The notes beneath the pieces were generated by a model that ran no database searches, was not told where the DNA came from, and was given only the letters and a program-made list of their open reading frames with translations. Positions 18,220 through 27,803 of a stretch of 53,358 nt of DNA are shown here, in pieces. Location of the stretch: NCBI GenBank assembly GCA_002753155.1, contig PDZW01000019.1:3465-56822 (forward strand), read 5' to 3'. A program made the position numbers and the translations under genes. This DNA is from Alphaproteobacteria bacterium WMHbin7. Lineage in GTDB: Bacteria > Pseudomonadota > Alphaproteobacteria > Rhodospirillales > WMHbin7. The stretch's first letter is position 1. Every line of letters begins with the position of its first letter.

Positions 18220-20109
18220 CTAGCCCCTAAGCGCGTCGGCTGTTTCGCCAGCATCCAGGGCGAAGGTTCTGTCGATATAGTCGAGAAGCTGAGCGACACT
18301 GCTTTCCACGGAATGTCCCTCGGTTTCCACGACCAGCTCGGGCGCTTCGGGCGCTTCATAAGGGGCTGAGATGCCGGTGAATTCCGGAATCTCGCCCTTG
18401 ATCGCCTTGGCATAGAGGCCCTTGGGATCGCGCTTGGTGCATTCGCCAACACCCGCCTTCACATAGACCTCGTGAAACGTCTCGGGCTGGATGGTGCGCA
18501 CGCGATCACGGTCGGCCTGATAGGGCGAGATGAAGGCGGTGATGACGATGGTGCCCGCACTGGCGAACAGATGCGCCACCTCGCCGACGCGGCGAATATT
18601 TTCCGTGCGGTCCTCGGGGCTGAAGCCGAGATCGGAATTCAGCCCCTGGCGCAGATTGTCGCCATCCAGCACATAGACCTGACGGCCCTTGCGCAGCAAT
18701 TGATGCTCGACCTCCATGGCGACGGTGCTTTTGCCCGCACCGGAAAGCCCGGTCAACCAGATCACGCCGCCCTTGTGCCCGTTCAAAAGCCAACGCGCTT
18801 CCAGCGAGGCGCGGTGTCCCACAGGAAACAGATTGCGCGATTTGACCGACTGGGCCAGACGCGACAGTTCGGCATCGGCGCCGACAACGATGCCGCCACC
18901 GACGATATCAAAGCCATCGACCAGAACGAAACGGCCCAAGCGGGAGTTCTCGGAAAATTCGTCAAGGGCCAAGGCGACCTTCGAACGCAGAACGACTTCG
19001 GCCACGGCATGGCGATCGACCCTGGTCACGCTATCGCTCTTCAGATCGTCCAGATCGACCACCTTCACGATGCGCTCTACCTCGACCGTCTGCTCACTGG
19101 TGGCCAGGCGCAGCTTGTAGCGCTGACCGACTTCCAGCGCCTGGGTGCCCAGCCAGAAGAGATTGGCCCGAAAGGCCCTGGCTTCGCGGGGTGCTGCCAG
19201 TTGGTGGCTGCCGATCTGGCCGCGCTCGATGAAGATATGATCGTCCAAGGTGATCCCCACGGATTGACCCGCCACGGCGGCGATCACCGGAACCTTGGTT
19301 CCCCAGCTTTCGATGCTGGCAATCCGCGCCGACTTGCCCGAGGGGTTGAAGACGATCTCGTCGCCCACGCGCAACCGCCCGCTCTCGATGCGCCCCACCA
19401 CGATGCGCCGATCGTCCAGCTTCAGCACATCCTGGACGGGGAAGCGCAAGGGCAGTTCGACCGGCTGGGCCTGCGCCTTGAACCCTGTCAATCCGTCGAT
19501 CAGCGTGGGTCCGGTAAACCAATCCAACGCCTCGATCCTTGTTACCACATTGGCCCCGTTATAGGCCGATATGGGAATGATGTGCTGCGGCTCGATGCCA
19601 ATTCCCGACAGATAGGCGTTCACCTCGGCCACCACCTCGGCAAAGCGCCCGATGTCGTAATTCACCGCATCCATCTTGTTGACGGCCACCACCACCTGAC
19701 GCAAGCCCAAGAGATGCAGCAGATAGCCGTGGCGGCGCGTCTGTTCCTGAAGCCCCTCGACGGCATCCACCACCAGAATGGCGGCGTCGGCGCTGGCCGC
19801 TCCGGTAATCATGTTTTTCAGAAACTCACGATGTCCCGGCGCATCGATGATGATGGTCTCGCGCGGCTTGGTCTTCAAACGGATTTGCGTGGTGTCGATG
19901 GTGATGCCTTGATCACGCTCGGCCTGCAGGGCATCCAGAAGGAAGGCCCATTCAAAGGCAACGCCGCGCTTCTCGCTGGCAGCCTTCACCGCCTCCAGCT
20001 TGCCTGCGGGCAATGATCCGGTGTCGTTGAGAAGACGCCCGACCAGGGTGGATTTGCCGTGATCGACATGGCCGACGACGACGATTTTCAAGGGAGAGAG
20101 CTGTGTCAT
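18220..20109 (-). CDS. cysNC: CysNC, sulfate adenylyltransferase large subunit fused to APS kinase
   Basis: A 629-residue fusion. The N-terminal EF-Tu-like GTPase CysN (P-loop GHVDHGKST at residues 12-20, DAPGH switch, NKMD) drives APS synthesis with CysD. The C-terminal CysC domain (from about residue 440, P-loop GLSGAGKST) phosphorylates APS to PAPS. The length fits other CysNC fusions. The ATG at 20109 lies 1 bp after the cysD stop; an upstream open frame exists but is cysD coding sequence. Its pairing with an APS-type CysH is discussed in the findings. Confidence 0.94.
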   Translation of the reverse strand: MTQLSPLKIVVVGHVDHGKSTLVGRLLNDTGSLPAGKLEAVKAASEKRGVAFEWAFLLDALQAERDQGITIDTTQIRLKTKPRETIIIDAPGHREFLKNMITGAASADAAILVVDAVEGLQEQTRRHGYLLHLLGLRQVVVAVNKMDAVNYDIGRFAEVVAEVNAYLSGIGIEPQHIIPISAYNGANVVTRIEALDWFTGPTLIDGLTGFKAQAQPVELPLRFPVQDVLKLDDRRIVVGRIESGRLRVGDEIVFNPSGKSARIASIESWGTKVPVIAAVAGQSVGITLDDHIFIERGQIGSHQLAAPREARAFRANLFWLGTQALEVGQRYKLRLATSEQTVEVERIVKVVDLDDLKSDSVTRVDRHAVAEVVLRSKVALALDEFSENSRLGRFVLVDGFDIVGGGIVVGADAELSRLAQSVKSRNLFPVGHRASLEARWLLNGHKGGVIWLTGLSGAGKSTVAMEVEHQLLRKGRQVYVLDGDNLRQGLNSDLGFSPEDRTENIRRVGEVAHLFASAGTIVITAFISPYQADRDRVRTIQPETFHEVYVKAGVGECTKRDPKGLYAKAIKGEIPEFTGISAPYEAPEAPELVVETEGHSVESSVAQLLDYIDRTFALDAGETADALRG

Positions 20110-20110
20110 G

Positions 20111-20914
20111 TCACATATATCCGTTGGCACGCAGTTTCTCGAAAGCGTCTTCCGATTCCTTATCCTGGGCGCGCCCGGATCGTTCGGAGACGGTTGTGGT
20201 TTCCAACTCAGCGATGATCTCGGCGATATTGGAAGCCCGGCTGGCAATCGGCGCCGTACAGGGCGCGCAGCCCAGCGAGCGGTAGCGTTTGCCCTCGCCC
20301 TTGTCGAAATAGAGATCGACCAGGGGAATGCCCTCGCGCTCGATGTAGCGCCAGATATCCAACTCGGTCCAATGCAGGATGGGATGAATGCGGATCGAGG
20401 CGCCGGGCGGAACGCTGGTGGTGAACTGGTCCCAGAATTCCGGCGGCTGATCATGCACGTTCCATCCGGCATCGACGCCCCTGGGGCTGAACACGCGCTC
20501 CTTGGCCCGCGTTCCCTCCTCATCACGGCGAATGCCCGCGATGATGCCCTTGAAGCCGTGTTCGGCCACGATGGCTTTCAGCCCGTCCGTCTTCAAGGCC
20601 TCGCAGCAGGTGATGCGGCCCTGATGCGGCCCCACCCCCTGCTTCAGCGCGGCTTCGTTCTGTCCCACGATCAGCGGCAGATTCCAGTCCTTGGCCAAAC
20701 GGTCACGAAATTCGATCATGCCGTCCATCTTGCAGCCGGTATCGACATGCACGATGGGAAAGGGCACATGGCCGAAGAAGGCCTTTTTCACCAGCCACAG
20801 CACGGCGCAACTGTCCTTGCCAATCGACCAGAGAAGGGCCAGCTTTTCGATGCGCGAAAAGGCTTCGCGAAGAATGAACAGGCTTTGCTGTTCCAGTGTA
20901 TCGAGATCATTCAT
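20111..20914 (-). CDS. cysD: Sulfate adenylyltransferase subunit 2
   Basis: A 267-residue ATP-pyrophosphatase-fold subunit that adenylates sulfate with CysN. The PP-loop-like motif [13 protein letters not shown] (about residues 29-41) and conserved blocks [26 protein letters not shown] and [10 protein letters not shown] are present. I use the ATG at 20914 ([11 protein letters not shown]), 2 bp after the cysH stop. This gives a normal start, whereas the upstream extension overlaps cysH. Confidence 0.94.
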   Translation of the reverse strand: MNDLDTLEQQSLFILREAFSRIEKLALLWSIGKDSCAVLWLVKKAFFGHVPFPIVHVDTGCKMDGMIEFRDRLAKDWNLPLIVGQNEAALKQGVGPHQGRITCCEALKTDGLKAIVAEHGFKGIIAGIRRDEEGTRAKERVFSPRGVDAGWNVHDQPPEFWDQFTTSVPPGASIRIHPILHWTELDIWRYIEREGIPLVDLYFDKGEGKRYRSLGCAPCTAPIASRASNIAEIIAELETTTVSERSGRAQDKESEDAFEKLRANGYM

Positions 20915-20916
20915 TG

Positions 20917-21600
20917 TCAAAACCACGGTGATTTGTGAAGTCCGCATTCCGTTTTCGCCTTGCCGGCCCAACGGCCCGAACGCACGGGCTCGCCCAGGCC
21001 GACCGGGCTTGTACAGGGCTCGCAGCCGATTGAGCGATAGCCTCGGGCTGACAGGGGATGGCGGGGAAGGTTACGCTGGATAAAGGCACGCTCGATTTCC
21101 GCTTCGTCAAATCCGGCAAGCGGGGCGGCTTTCAGGATGCTGCCCCATTGCTCGACTGTTTTCATCTTTGCCCGGCTGTCGCCGTGAAAGCGCTTGCGCC
21201 CGTCGATTAGGACCTTGAACGCCTTGGTGGCCCAGTTCATCGGCTCCAGCTTTCGCAAGTGGCAGCAGGCGTCGGGATCGCTCTCCCACAACTCGTTGCC
21301 GGGATCCCTGAAGGCGATTTGCGATGCATCGGGCGTTAGAATGCGCACATCGGTCAGACCCAAATGTCTGATCAGCAGCTCGCGGTAGGCCCGCGTCTCC
21401 TCGAACAGGCATCCTGTGTCCACCGTCAGCACCGGAATCCTTGGATCGACCTCGGCCACCAGGGACAGCAACACCGCCGCCTCGGCTCCGAAGGAGGAAC
21501 TGACGGCCACCTGCTTAGGGTAGGCTTCCAACAAGGCCGCGATAAGCTCCTTGCCGTGAAGCGCCTCTATATTCACCGTCTTGTCCAAGGCTGGGCTCAT
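20917..21600 (-). CDS. cysH: Assimilatory APS reductase (CysH family)
   Basis: A 227-residue reductase forming sulfite. Cys112-Cys113 (DACCHLRKLEP) and Cys193/Cys196 (IGCEPCT) make the CC...CxxC [4Fe-4S] signature that marks APS-using enzymes and is absent from enterobacterial PAPS reductases. The catalytic C-terminal cysteine is Cys219 (KTECGLH). The PP-loop-like SSSFGAE and VDTG segments are in place. The start overlaps the preceding cysI-like stop (ATGA). The product sulfite would be reduced to sulfide by the upstream-encoded enzyme. Confidence 0.92.
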   Translation of the reverse strand: MSPALDKTVNIEALHGKELIAALLEAYPKQVAVSSSFGAEAAVLLSLVAEVDPRIPVLTVDTGCLFEETRAYRELLIRHLGLTDVRILTPDASQIAFRDPGNELWESDPDACCHLRKLEPMNWATKAFKVLIDGRKRFHGDSRAKMKTVEQWGSILKAAPLAGFDEAEIERAFIQRNLPRHPLSARGYRSIGCEPCTSPVGLGEPVRSGRWAGKAKTECGLHKSPWF

Positions 21601-23645
21601 AGCGCAGCCACCCTTTTTTCCAGCTCGCCCGGATCGATTTGATGGTCAGGAGGCGCTAGCGGTTTCGCCCGCTCGATCTCCTCCAACCAGCCCGCGATGG
21701 CTTCGCGATATCCCTGGGCCTCGCCGGTGACCAGGGCGATTTGGCTGGCTCCTTCCAAATTTTCCAAGGCTTCGATCAACGAGGGACGATAGCTGAAGGC
21801 CGTCCTCAGCCGGTCGATGAAAGGCAGGGCGACATCCCTGGGCTTGACGCGATGGTCAAGATCAAGGCGCCGTCTTGCCGCGATGCCGATGGCGCGTTCG
21901 CCTTCGCGCAGAGCCAGAGGCCACAGGCCCGCCAGCAGAGCGCGGTCCATGCGTTCCAGCGCGTCCTTGGCCAGATCGACCAGATGATCATTGGAGACCA
22001 GGGGGGCGGCGCAATCGCCCTTGCCGGTGGCGGGGCCGCTGAAGGGATCGCTCTCGCCCCAGTCGATGAAGTGGGTTTTGTCTTCACCATGCCCCAGCAG
22101 CGGCTTGACCAGATCGGTCAGGCCTGACTTGCCCAGCCGCTCGGCCCAGGCGCGAACGCTGTCATCCTGATTTTCCCTGCCGTTCCATGCCGCGACCAGA
22201 CCATCCAGCACCTTGGGCACCAGACGCGCCGGAACTACCGGTCCTTCCAGGGCCAACCCGTCGGCGCGCGACATGTCGCCCCCCAGATGAATCTGGTAAT
22301 GCGGCATGGGCTTTCCATGGGCCAGACGCGTCACGCCATGCAGGCCGATGTCGGCCACATGATGCTGGGCGCAGGCATTGTGGCAGCCTGAAGCACGAAT
22401 CTTCAGATCACCCGTATTCCTGATATCGGTCAGTTCCGACACCAATCCGGCGGCATTGACCACGCCGATCGGGCAGGTCGAGGTGCCCAAGCAGCCGAAC
22501 AGATCCGCCGCCTGCCCCTCTTCGGTCACTTCCGGCAAATCGAGAGACTTCAACCACAGACGAACGGGGTCAATTTTTTCCGCCGCTAAATCCGTCAATA
22601 GAATTTCCTGCGTCGTGGTGATGCGCAAGCTTTCAAGCCCGTTGGCCTTGGCCAGATCGTAAAGGCCATTGATATGCTTGATCGACAGAGAGCCGTTTCT
22701 TGGCTTGATCACCAGTGTGAAGCGTCCATCTTCCTGCGCCCGGGGTCCAGCCAGCCTTGCCGGCTTTTCGCCTTTGGGTGTTTTCCAGGAAAATTTTGGC
22801 TGAGGGCGCTGCGGAAGCTGGCGGGCGAGGGCGAGTTCGCGCTTCACTTCTTCGCGGATCTCATCGACATTGAGTCGCTTTAAGGTGAATTTCAGACGCG
22901 CCGCAGCGCGGTTGGCACGATCCGAGCGTACCTGATGGACCCGCAGCACCGCCTCGATCACGGCCGCCAAATCCTCTTCCAGGACAAAGTCGAGCAGTTC
23001 GACACCGGGCATGGGCTTTGCTCCCAGGCCGCCGCCGCCGAGTACGCGAAATCCCGGACGTCCGTTTTGCAGCACGGCGATGAAGGCCAGATCGTGATAC
23101 CAGCCGCCCGCGCAATCCGAGGCGCAGCCCGAAACGGCGATCTTGAATTTGCGGGGCATCCGTTGAGAGATGGACCGGCGCAGCCAATGCGTTGACAAGG
23201 CCTTGGCGACTGCGCCCGCATCGACCCGCTCGGCCGGGCAGAGGCCCGCCTGGGGGCAGGTTGTGACATTGCGCACCGTGTTGCCCCCGGTCTCGCGCGT
23301 GGTGACGCCATGGGTGCTCAGATGCTCGAGCAGGGCGGGTACGTCCTCAAGCTTGGCATCGTAAAGCTGAATGTCTTGGCGCGTGGTCAGATGCGCCGTC
23401 TCCCCGACAAAGCCGTTCATGGCTTCGGCGATGACAGGCAGCCATGAAATCGGCAGCAAGCCGCCCGGCACCTTGACCCGAACCATGTGCTTGCCTTTCT
23501 GGCGCTGGCCATAAATACCGTGACGCACGCGAAAGCCGGTCCAGCGCGTCTCGTCCCAGGCCCCAGCCTGATACTGGGCCAGCCCCTGGCGAAACTCCTG
23601 GGCATCTTCAAGGCGGGCAATCGGCTCGTTGGGAAGCGTCACCAT
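21597..23645 (-). CDS. Siroheme sulfite (or nitrite) reductase, CysI/NirA-like, with cluster motif in both halves
   Basis: A 682-residue enzyme that, from its position, should reduce sulfite to sulfide. It shows the usual two-fold NIR_SIR repeat. Unusually, both halves carry a complete C-x5-C ... C-x3-C ligand set: Cys130/136/174/178 and Cys385/391/421/425. Classical CysI and NirA have it only in the C-terminal half. After about residue 550 comes a C-terminal extension of about 130 residues with no Cys-ligand motif that I do not recognise. The start at 23645 (MVTLPNEP) has AGGTG 7 bp upstream; the open frame further upstream crosses the promoter region. No cysJ flavoprotein is encoded nearby, so ferredoxin is a likely donor. 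A nitrite substrate cannot be excluded. Confidence 0.8.
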   Translation of the reverse strand: MVTLPNEPIARLEDAQEFRQGLAQYQAGAWDETRWTGFRVRHGIYGQRQKGKHMVRVKVPGGLLPISWLPVIAEAMNGFVGETAHLTTRQDIQLYDAKLEDVPALLEHLSTHGVTTRETGGNTVRNVTTCPQAGLCPAERVDAGAVAKALSTHWLRRSISQRMPRKFKIAVSGCASDCAGGWYHDLAFIAVLQNGRPGFRVLGGGGLGAKPMPGVELLDFVLEEDLAAVIEAVLRVHQVRSDRANRAAARLKFTLKRLNVDEIREEVKRELALARQLPQRPQPKFSWKTPKGEKPARLAGPRAQEDGRFTLVIKPRNGSLSIKHINGLYDLAKANGLESLRITTTQEILLTDLAAEKIDPVRLWLKSLDLPEVTEEGQAADLFGCLGTSTCPIGVVNAAGLVSELTDIRNTGDLKIRASGCHNACAQHHVADIGLHGVTRLAHGKPMPHYQIHLGGDMSRADGLALEGPVVPARLVPKVLDGLVAAWNGRENQDDSVRAWAERLGKSGLTDLVKPLLGHGEDKTHFIDWGESDPFSGPATGKGDCAAPLVSNDHLVDLAKDALERMDRALLAGLWPLALREGERAIGIAARRRLDLDHRVKPRDVALPFIDRLRTAFSYRPSLIEALENLEGASQIALVTGEAQGYREAIAGWLEEIERAKPLAPPDHQIDPGELEKRVAAL

Positions 23646-23659
23646 CATAATACACCTGC

Positions 23660-23689
23660 ATTGTGTTGTTGCGTTCTTAATAACACAAT
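23660..23689. promoter_or_regulatory. Long inverted repeat (probable operator) in cys-rhodanese promoter
   Basis: ATTGTGTTGTT (23660-23670) and AATAACACAAT (23679-23689) form 11-bp arms with one mismatch and an 8-nt spacer. The dyad begins 15 bp before the cysI-like ATG, in the divergent promoter region shared with the rhodanese gene. The position fits a repressor site for the whole sulfate cluster. The binding protein is unknown; a Rrf2- or ArsR-type sulfur regulator is possible. Confidence 0.6.
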
Positions 23690-23712
23690 GGATGTCGTAT
23701 TGCATTACGTCA

Positions 23713-23729
23713 ACACAAATGTTATGTGT
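23713..23729. promoter_or_regulatory. Second dyad in cys-rhodanese promoter
   Basis: ACACA (23713-23717) and TGTGT (23725-23729) flank 7 nt, with A/T-rich surroundings. It shares the ACACAA/TTGTGT core with the longer dyad 24 bp away and lies on the rhodanese side, so it may be a second site for the same regulator. Confidence 0.4.
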
Positions 23730-23771
23730 ATTTATATGGAACAACTGAGCTGTTTTGTAAAAGGGGCCTTC

Positions 23772-24182
23772 ATGGATCAGATCGACATTTCGCCGCAGAG
23801 TGCCTGGAAGATTCTCCAATCAACGCCCGAGGCCGTCCTGATCGATGTGCGCACCGAGCCCGAATGGCTGTTCGTGGGTGTGCCCGATCCCGAGGGGTTC
23901 GGCAAAACGCTGGTGCGCGTTTGCTGGCAGATCTATCCCGCCATGGAGCGCAATCCCCGCTTTGTCGAACAACTGCGCGAGGCGGGGGTTAGAGAGGATC
24001 AGACCCTGCTGCTGATCTGCCGAAGCGGCATCCGATCAAAAGCAGCCGCCCTGCTGCTTCGCGAGCAGGGCTTTGCCGCCAGCTTCAATGTCGAAGGCGG
24101 ATTCGAGGGAAATCTCGATGAGAAAAAGCAAAGGGGAATCGGCGGATGGAAATCGGCCGGACTGCCCTGGCGGCAGTCTTAG
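23772..24182 (+). CDS. Rhodanese-domain sulfurtransferase
   Basis: A 136-residue single-domain rhodanese. The active-site loop is Cys83-Arg-Ser-Gly-Ile-Arg, and the opening block AVLIDVRTEPEWLFVG is typical. It would carry persulfide sulfur in the cytoplasm. Divergent transcription from the sulfate-assimilation operon through shared dyads suggests coordinated control and a role in sulfane-sulfur handling. The ATG at 23772 follows AAAAGGGG; an in-frame ATG at 23736 is less likely. Its stop codon falls inside a 16-nt fragment of the dispersed repeat. Confidence 0.88.
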   Translation: MDQIDISPQSAWKILQSTPEAVLIDVRTEPEWLFVGVPDPEGFGKTLVRVCWQIYPAMERNPRFVEQLREAGVREDQTLLLICRSGIRSKAAALLLREQGFAASFNVEGGFEGNLDEKKQRGIGGWKSAGLPWRQS

Positions 24183-24192
24183 AGCGGGTCGC
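24177..24192 (+). repeat. Fragment of dispersed structured repeat (5' end)
   Basis: TCTTAGAGCGGGTCGC is identical to 14152-14167, the left boundary of repeat copy 2. The TAG stop of the rhodanese gene lies inside the match. Only the first arm is present; the rest is lost or was never there. Confidence 0.5.
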
Positions 24193-24260
24193 ACGAAACG
24201 AAGAGCGGCAAAGCCCAGAAGGGCCGCCGCTCGACACTTTCGGCAAAAACAAAGGCGGAA

Positions 24261-24602
24261 TCAGGCCTTTTTGTTTTCCAGCAGGCCTTCGGAAATCTGA
24301 AGATTGACGTTGATCAGGCTGTTCAGGATGTCGTCGGTGACGCCGTTCGACACTTCGAAGGTCTTTTGCGTGACGAACTGGCTCAGTTGAACCAGATTGT
24401 CGCGCACCAGCTTGGGCATCTCGCAATCCGGGCGCTGCATCAAGGTCTTGATGGCCACCCAGAGCTGAAGATTATGGTCAAGCGCCGCCGTCAACTGGCT
24501 TCCACCTTCAGCGCGGGCCTGATCGATCTGGATCGCCGCCGCCGCCAGAGCAAGCGCGTCTTCCTCAACCTTTCCAAGATTTTCAATATTGATCGTCGCC
24601 AT
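24261..24602 (-). CDS. FlaF-like flagellin regulator
   Basis: A 113-residue helical cytoplasmic protein without cysteine-rich or membrane segments. The pattern NLQLWVAIKTLMQRPDCEMPKL followed by a LSQFV block and an INVNLQISEGL end resembles alphaproteobacterial FlaF, which promotes flagellin synthesis or assembly. The link to flagella fits the motility operon 9 kb away, but this gene is not next to a flagellin gene. Assignment is by motif resemblance only. It lies downstream of alaS with a 114-bp gap. Confidence 0.5.
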   Translation of the reverse strand: MATINIENLGKVEEDALALAAAAIQIDQARAEGGSQLTAALDHNLQLWVAIKTLMQRPDCEMPKLVRDNLVQLSQFVTQKTFEVSNGVTDDILNSLINVNLQISEGLLENKKA

Positions 24603-24716
24603 GCCCTTGTCTCCCGATTGTTGGTCGTTCTTTAACTCGATGAAACTTAATCTAGCAGTATTCTAGACGCTTGTGGAGTCTCTCTCATCCCCGCCTGGTT
24701 CAACCCCCAGCCTGGA

Positions 24717-27377
24717 TCAACCCAGCCGGGACGCCAGCGCCGCCTTAATGGCCTCCAGGGCCTCGCCCGCCCTGGCACCATCTGGGCCGCCTGCCTGGGC
24801 CATGTCGGGGCGCCCCCCGCCCCCCTTGCCGCCCAGAGCCTCGGCCCCTGCCCGTACCAGATCGACGGCGGAAACCCGCGCCACCAAGTCCTCTGACACG
24901 GCAATGACCAGGGAAGCCTTGCCCTCGGCCCGGCTGATCAGGGCCACGACACCCGAACCCAGACCGGATTTGACCTCATCAACCATGCCCTTCAGGTCCT
25001 TGGCCGGAACATCCTCGACCACCCGCCCGTCAAAAGCGATGCCCGAAACCGTCTGGGCCTGGGGCGCCCCCGCCCCTCCGCCCATGGCCGCTTTCTTGCG
25101 AGACTCGGCCAGATCGCGTTCCAGCTTCTTGCGCTCTGATAACAAGGCCGATACCCGATCCACCAAATCGGCGGTTGAAATCTTCAACACGGCGGCAGCG
25201 CGCGACAACTGCTCTTCTTGCATCAAAACATGGTCGAGCGCAGCAGCACCCACCACGGCCTCGATACGCCGAACGCCCGCCGCCACCGCACTTTCCGAGA
25301 CGATCTTGAAGAATCCGATATCGCCGGTGCGCTTGGCATGTGTGCCGCCGCACAGTTCGACCGAGAAGGGTTTGATGGCGTCGTTGACGCGCGATCCCAT
25401 GGCGACCACGCGCACCTCGTCGCCATATTTCTCGCCGAACAACGCCATGGCGCCCGCCTTGATGGCATCCTCGGGCGTCATCAAGGTGGTCGTGACCTTG
25501 GCGTTGTGGCGAATTTCCTCGTTCACTTCCGCTTCGACCAGGCGAAGTTCCTCAAGACTCAGTGCCTTGGGATGACTGATATCAAAGCGAAGCCGGTCTG
25601 GCCCCACTTGCGAGCCTTTTTGCGTCACATGCTGGCCCAAATATTTTTGCAACGCCGCATGCAACAGATGGGTTGCCGAGTGATGGGCGCGCAGGGCAGC
25701 GCGACGTTTGGCATCGACACGCATTTCAAGCGCGTCGCCGACCTTCACCTCGCCCTCGACCAGCTTGATCCGATGAATGATGAGATCACCCAGCTTCTTC
25801 TGGGCATCGGTCACCAAAAGCTGCGCCTTTCCGGGAATCACGATCACGCCGACATCGCCCATCTGACCGCCAGACTCGCCATAGAAGGGCGTTTGATTGG
25901 CGATCAGAAAGCCTTCGTCTCCGGCCTTTAGGGCATCGACGGGCGATCCGCCCTTGATCAGAGCGGTTACCACCCCTTCGGCACTTTCCGTGTCATAACC
26001 CAGGAATTCGCTGGCTCCCACCTTCTCGCGGGTTTCGAACCAAACCGTCTCGGTTGCAGCTTCGCCCGAGCCCGCCCAGGCCTTGCGGGCCTCGGCCTTC
26101 TGACGCGCCATGGCGGCATTGAAGCCATCGGTATCGACGCCAATCCCCTTGGCCTTCAGCGCATCTTGCGTCAGATCGAGCGGAAATCCGTATGTGTCGT
26201 AAAGCTTGAAAGCGACCTCGCCCTCCAGGGCTGCACCTTTGGCCAGCTTGCCGGTTTCCTCGTCCAGAAGCTTAAGGCCGCGATCCAGCGTCACCTTGAA
26301 ACGCGTCTCTTCCAGCTTCAGAGTTTCCGTTACCAAGGCCTGGGCGCGGATCAGCTCGGGATAGGCCGACCCCATATCCTTGAGAAGGGCTGGCACCAGG
26401 CGCCACATCAAAGGCTCGACGCATCCCATCAGATGGGCATGACGCATGGCCCGGCGCATGATGCGCCTTAAAACATAGCCGCGCCCCTCGTTCGAAGGCA
26501 GTACGCCATCGGCGATCAAGAAACACATGGCGCGCAAATGATCGGCGATCACCCGATGCGACACTTTATGCGGACCATCCGGATCGGCGCCTGAGGCCTC
26601 AGCCGAGGCCATGATCAGATGGCGCAGCGCATCCGTATCGTAGTTGTCGTGAACGCCCTGCATGACGGCGGCCAGCCGTTCCAACCCCATTCCGGTATCG
26701 ACAGAGGGTTTGGGCAGCTCGATACGCCTGCCATCGGCCAGCTGCTCGAACTGCATGAAGACGAGATTCCATATTTCGATGAAGCGGTCGCCATCCGCTT
26801 CGGGCGATCCAGGGGGGCCGCCTGGAATGTGATCGCCGTGATCATAGAAAATTTCCGTGCAAGGCCCGCAGGGACCGGTATCCCCCATCGCCCAAAAATT
26901 GTCGCTGGTGGGAATGCGGATGATGCGCTGATCAGGGAACCCCGAAATCTTCTTCCAAAGCGTCCAGGCTTCGTCGTCGGTGTGATAGACCGTGACGCAC
27001 AAACGATCCTTGTTAAGTCCGAAATCCCTGGTCACCAGATTCCAGGCGAATTCGATGGCATCGGGCTTGAAATAGTCGCCGAAAGAGAAATTGCCCAGCA
27101 TCTCGAAAAAGGTGTGATGGCGTGCCGTATAGCCGACATTATCCAGGTCGTTGTGCTTGCCGCCAGCGCGCACGCATTTCTGCGACGTAGTGGCGCGCTG
27201 ATAGGACCGCTTCTCCTGGCCGGTGAAGACGTTCTTGAACTGCACCATGCCAGCATTGGTGAACATCAAGGTGGGATCGTTTCTGGGCACCAAGGGGCTC
27301 GAGTCCACGATCTCGTGGCCGTGCTTCTTGAAGAAACCCAGAAAGGCGGAACGGATGTCGTTGCTGGTACGGGGCAT
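24717..27377 (-). CDS. alaS: Alanyl-tRNA synthetase
   Basis: An 886-residue class II synthetase that charges tRNA-Ala. The N-terminal catalytic domain opens with [23 protein letters not shown]. The editing domain has the zinc motifs HSATHLLHA and the later [10 protein letters not shown]. The C-terminal C-Ala domain, with a Gly-rich segment ([16 protein letters not shown]), closes the protein. Length is normal. It is downstream of recA in the same direction, separated by a 266-bp inverted-repeat-bounded element. Confidence 0.97.
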   Translation of the reverse strand: MPRTSNDIRSAFLGFFKKHGHEIVDSSPLVPRNDPTLMFTNAGMVQFKNVFTGQEKRSYQRATTSQKCVRAGGKHNDLDNVGYTARHHTFFEMLGNFSFGDYFKPDAIEFAWNLVTRDFGLNKDRLCVTVYHTDDEAWTLWKKISGFPDQRIIRIPTSDNFWAMGDTGPCGPCTEIFYDHGDHIPGGPPGSPEADGDRFIEIWNLVFMQFEQLADGRRIELPKPSVDTGMGLERLAAVMQGVHDNYDTDALRHLIMASAEASGADPDGPHKVSHRVIADHLRAMCFLIADGVLPSNEGRGYVLRRIMRRAMRHAHLMGCVEPLMWRLVPALLKDMGSAYPELIRAQALVTETLKLEETRFKVTLDRGLKLLDEETGKLAKGAALEGEVAFKLYDTYGFPLDLTQDALKAKGIGVDTDGFNAAMARQKAEARKAWAGSGEAATETVWFETREKVGASEFLGYDTESAEGVVTALIKGGSPVDALKAGDEGFLIANQTPFYGESGGQMGDVGVIVIPGKAQLLVTDAQKKLGDLIIHRIKLVEGEVKVGDALEMRVDAKRRAALRAHHSATHLLHAALQKYLGQHVTQKGSQVGPDRLRFDISHPKALSLEELRLVEAEVNEEIRHNAKVTTTLMTPEDAIKAGAMALFGEKYGDEVRVVAMGSRVNDAIKPFSVELCGGTHAKRTGDIGFFKIVSESAVAAGVRRIEAVVGAAALDHVLMQEEQLSRAAAVLKISTADLVDRVSALLSERKKLERDLAESRKKAAMGGGAGAPQAQTVSGIAFDGRVVEDVPAKDLKGMVDEVKSGLGSGVVALISRAEGKASLVIAVSEDLVARVSAVDLVRAGAEALGGKGGGGRPDMAQAGGPDGARAGEALEAIKAALASRLG

Positions 27378-27389
27378 GGGCTGGTCCTA

Positions 27390-27655
27390 GGCCGTAAACT
27401 CATAAACGCCACGGATGCGACGCTGGAGATTTTCGTGTCCGGGCAGGCGCTTGTCCCGCCGTGGACTGGACGTCCACAAGGGGCAAGCAACACACCCGGA
27501 CGCGAAAATCACCGCATCCCTACGGGCTTGGGTGAAAATGACCGGCTGATACGTCGAAAATCTCGACCATATTCCCGATATGCTCATCGCTTTTCTCCTG
27601 TCATCCGGCCATTTTCTCCTCAAGCGCATCTCGTGGGGTTTATGAGTTTACGGCC
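27390..27655. mobile_element. MITE-like element bounded by 23-bp inverted repeats
   Basis: The left end 27390-27412 and right end 27633-27655 (GGCCGTAAACTCATAAAC at the tips) are inverse copies over 23 bp with one mismatch. Inside, 27428-27510 folds as a second long dyad (GATTTTCG[T/C]GTCCGGG arms) around GTGGAC/GTCCAC. The 266-bp length has no room for a transposase. A small minus-strand frame (ATG 27587, 66 codons, preceded by AGGAGAAAAG) runs into the left end but looks like no known protein. No clear target duplication is seen. Probably a non-autonomous transposon or a deletion remnant. Confidence 0.6.
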
Positions 27656-27740
27656 TGGCCGGTTGATCCGGAACTTGAAAGGCCTCGTTTTGTAGCGAAT
27701 CAGAGCCCCCGGGTCTAGGAATTGATGACCCCAAAGGCAA

Positions 27741-27762
27741 AGGGGCCGGTTTCCCGGCCCCT
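27741..27762 (-). terminator. Hairpin downstream of recA
   Basis: AGGGGCCGG and CCGGCCCCT make a 9-bp perfect GC-rich stem with a TTTC loop, 42 bp after the recA stop. On the minus strand it is followed by TTTGCCTTTGGGG, so the U-tract is weak. It would separate recA from the element and alaS. Confidence 0.6.
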
Positions 27763-27803
27763 GCTGTGACATAACCCCATGATAACGTGGAGAATTATAT
27801 GGG

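Noticed and set aside
18472..20016. 514-codon open frame opposite cysNC
   Set aside because: Shadow of the cysNC codon pattern; no ribosome-binding site or domain.
27387..27587. 66-codon ORF inside the MITE-like element, with a good Shine-Dalgarno
   Set aside because: It runs through the terminal repeat and the inner palindrome, with no recognisable protein features; kept only as a remark.
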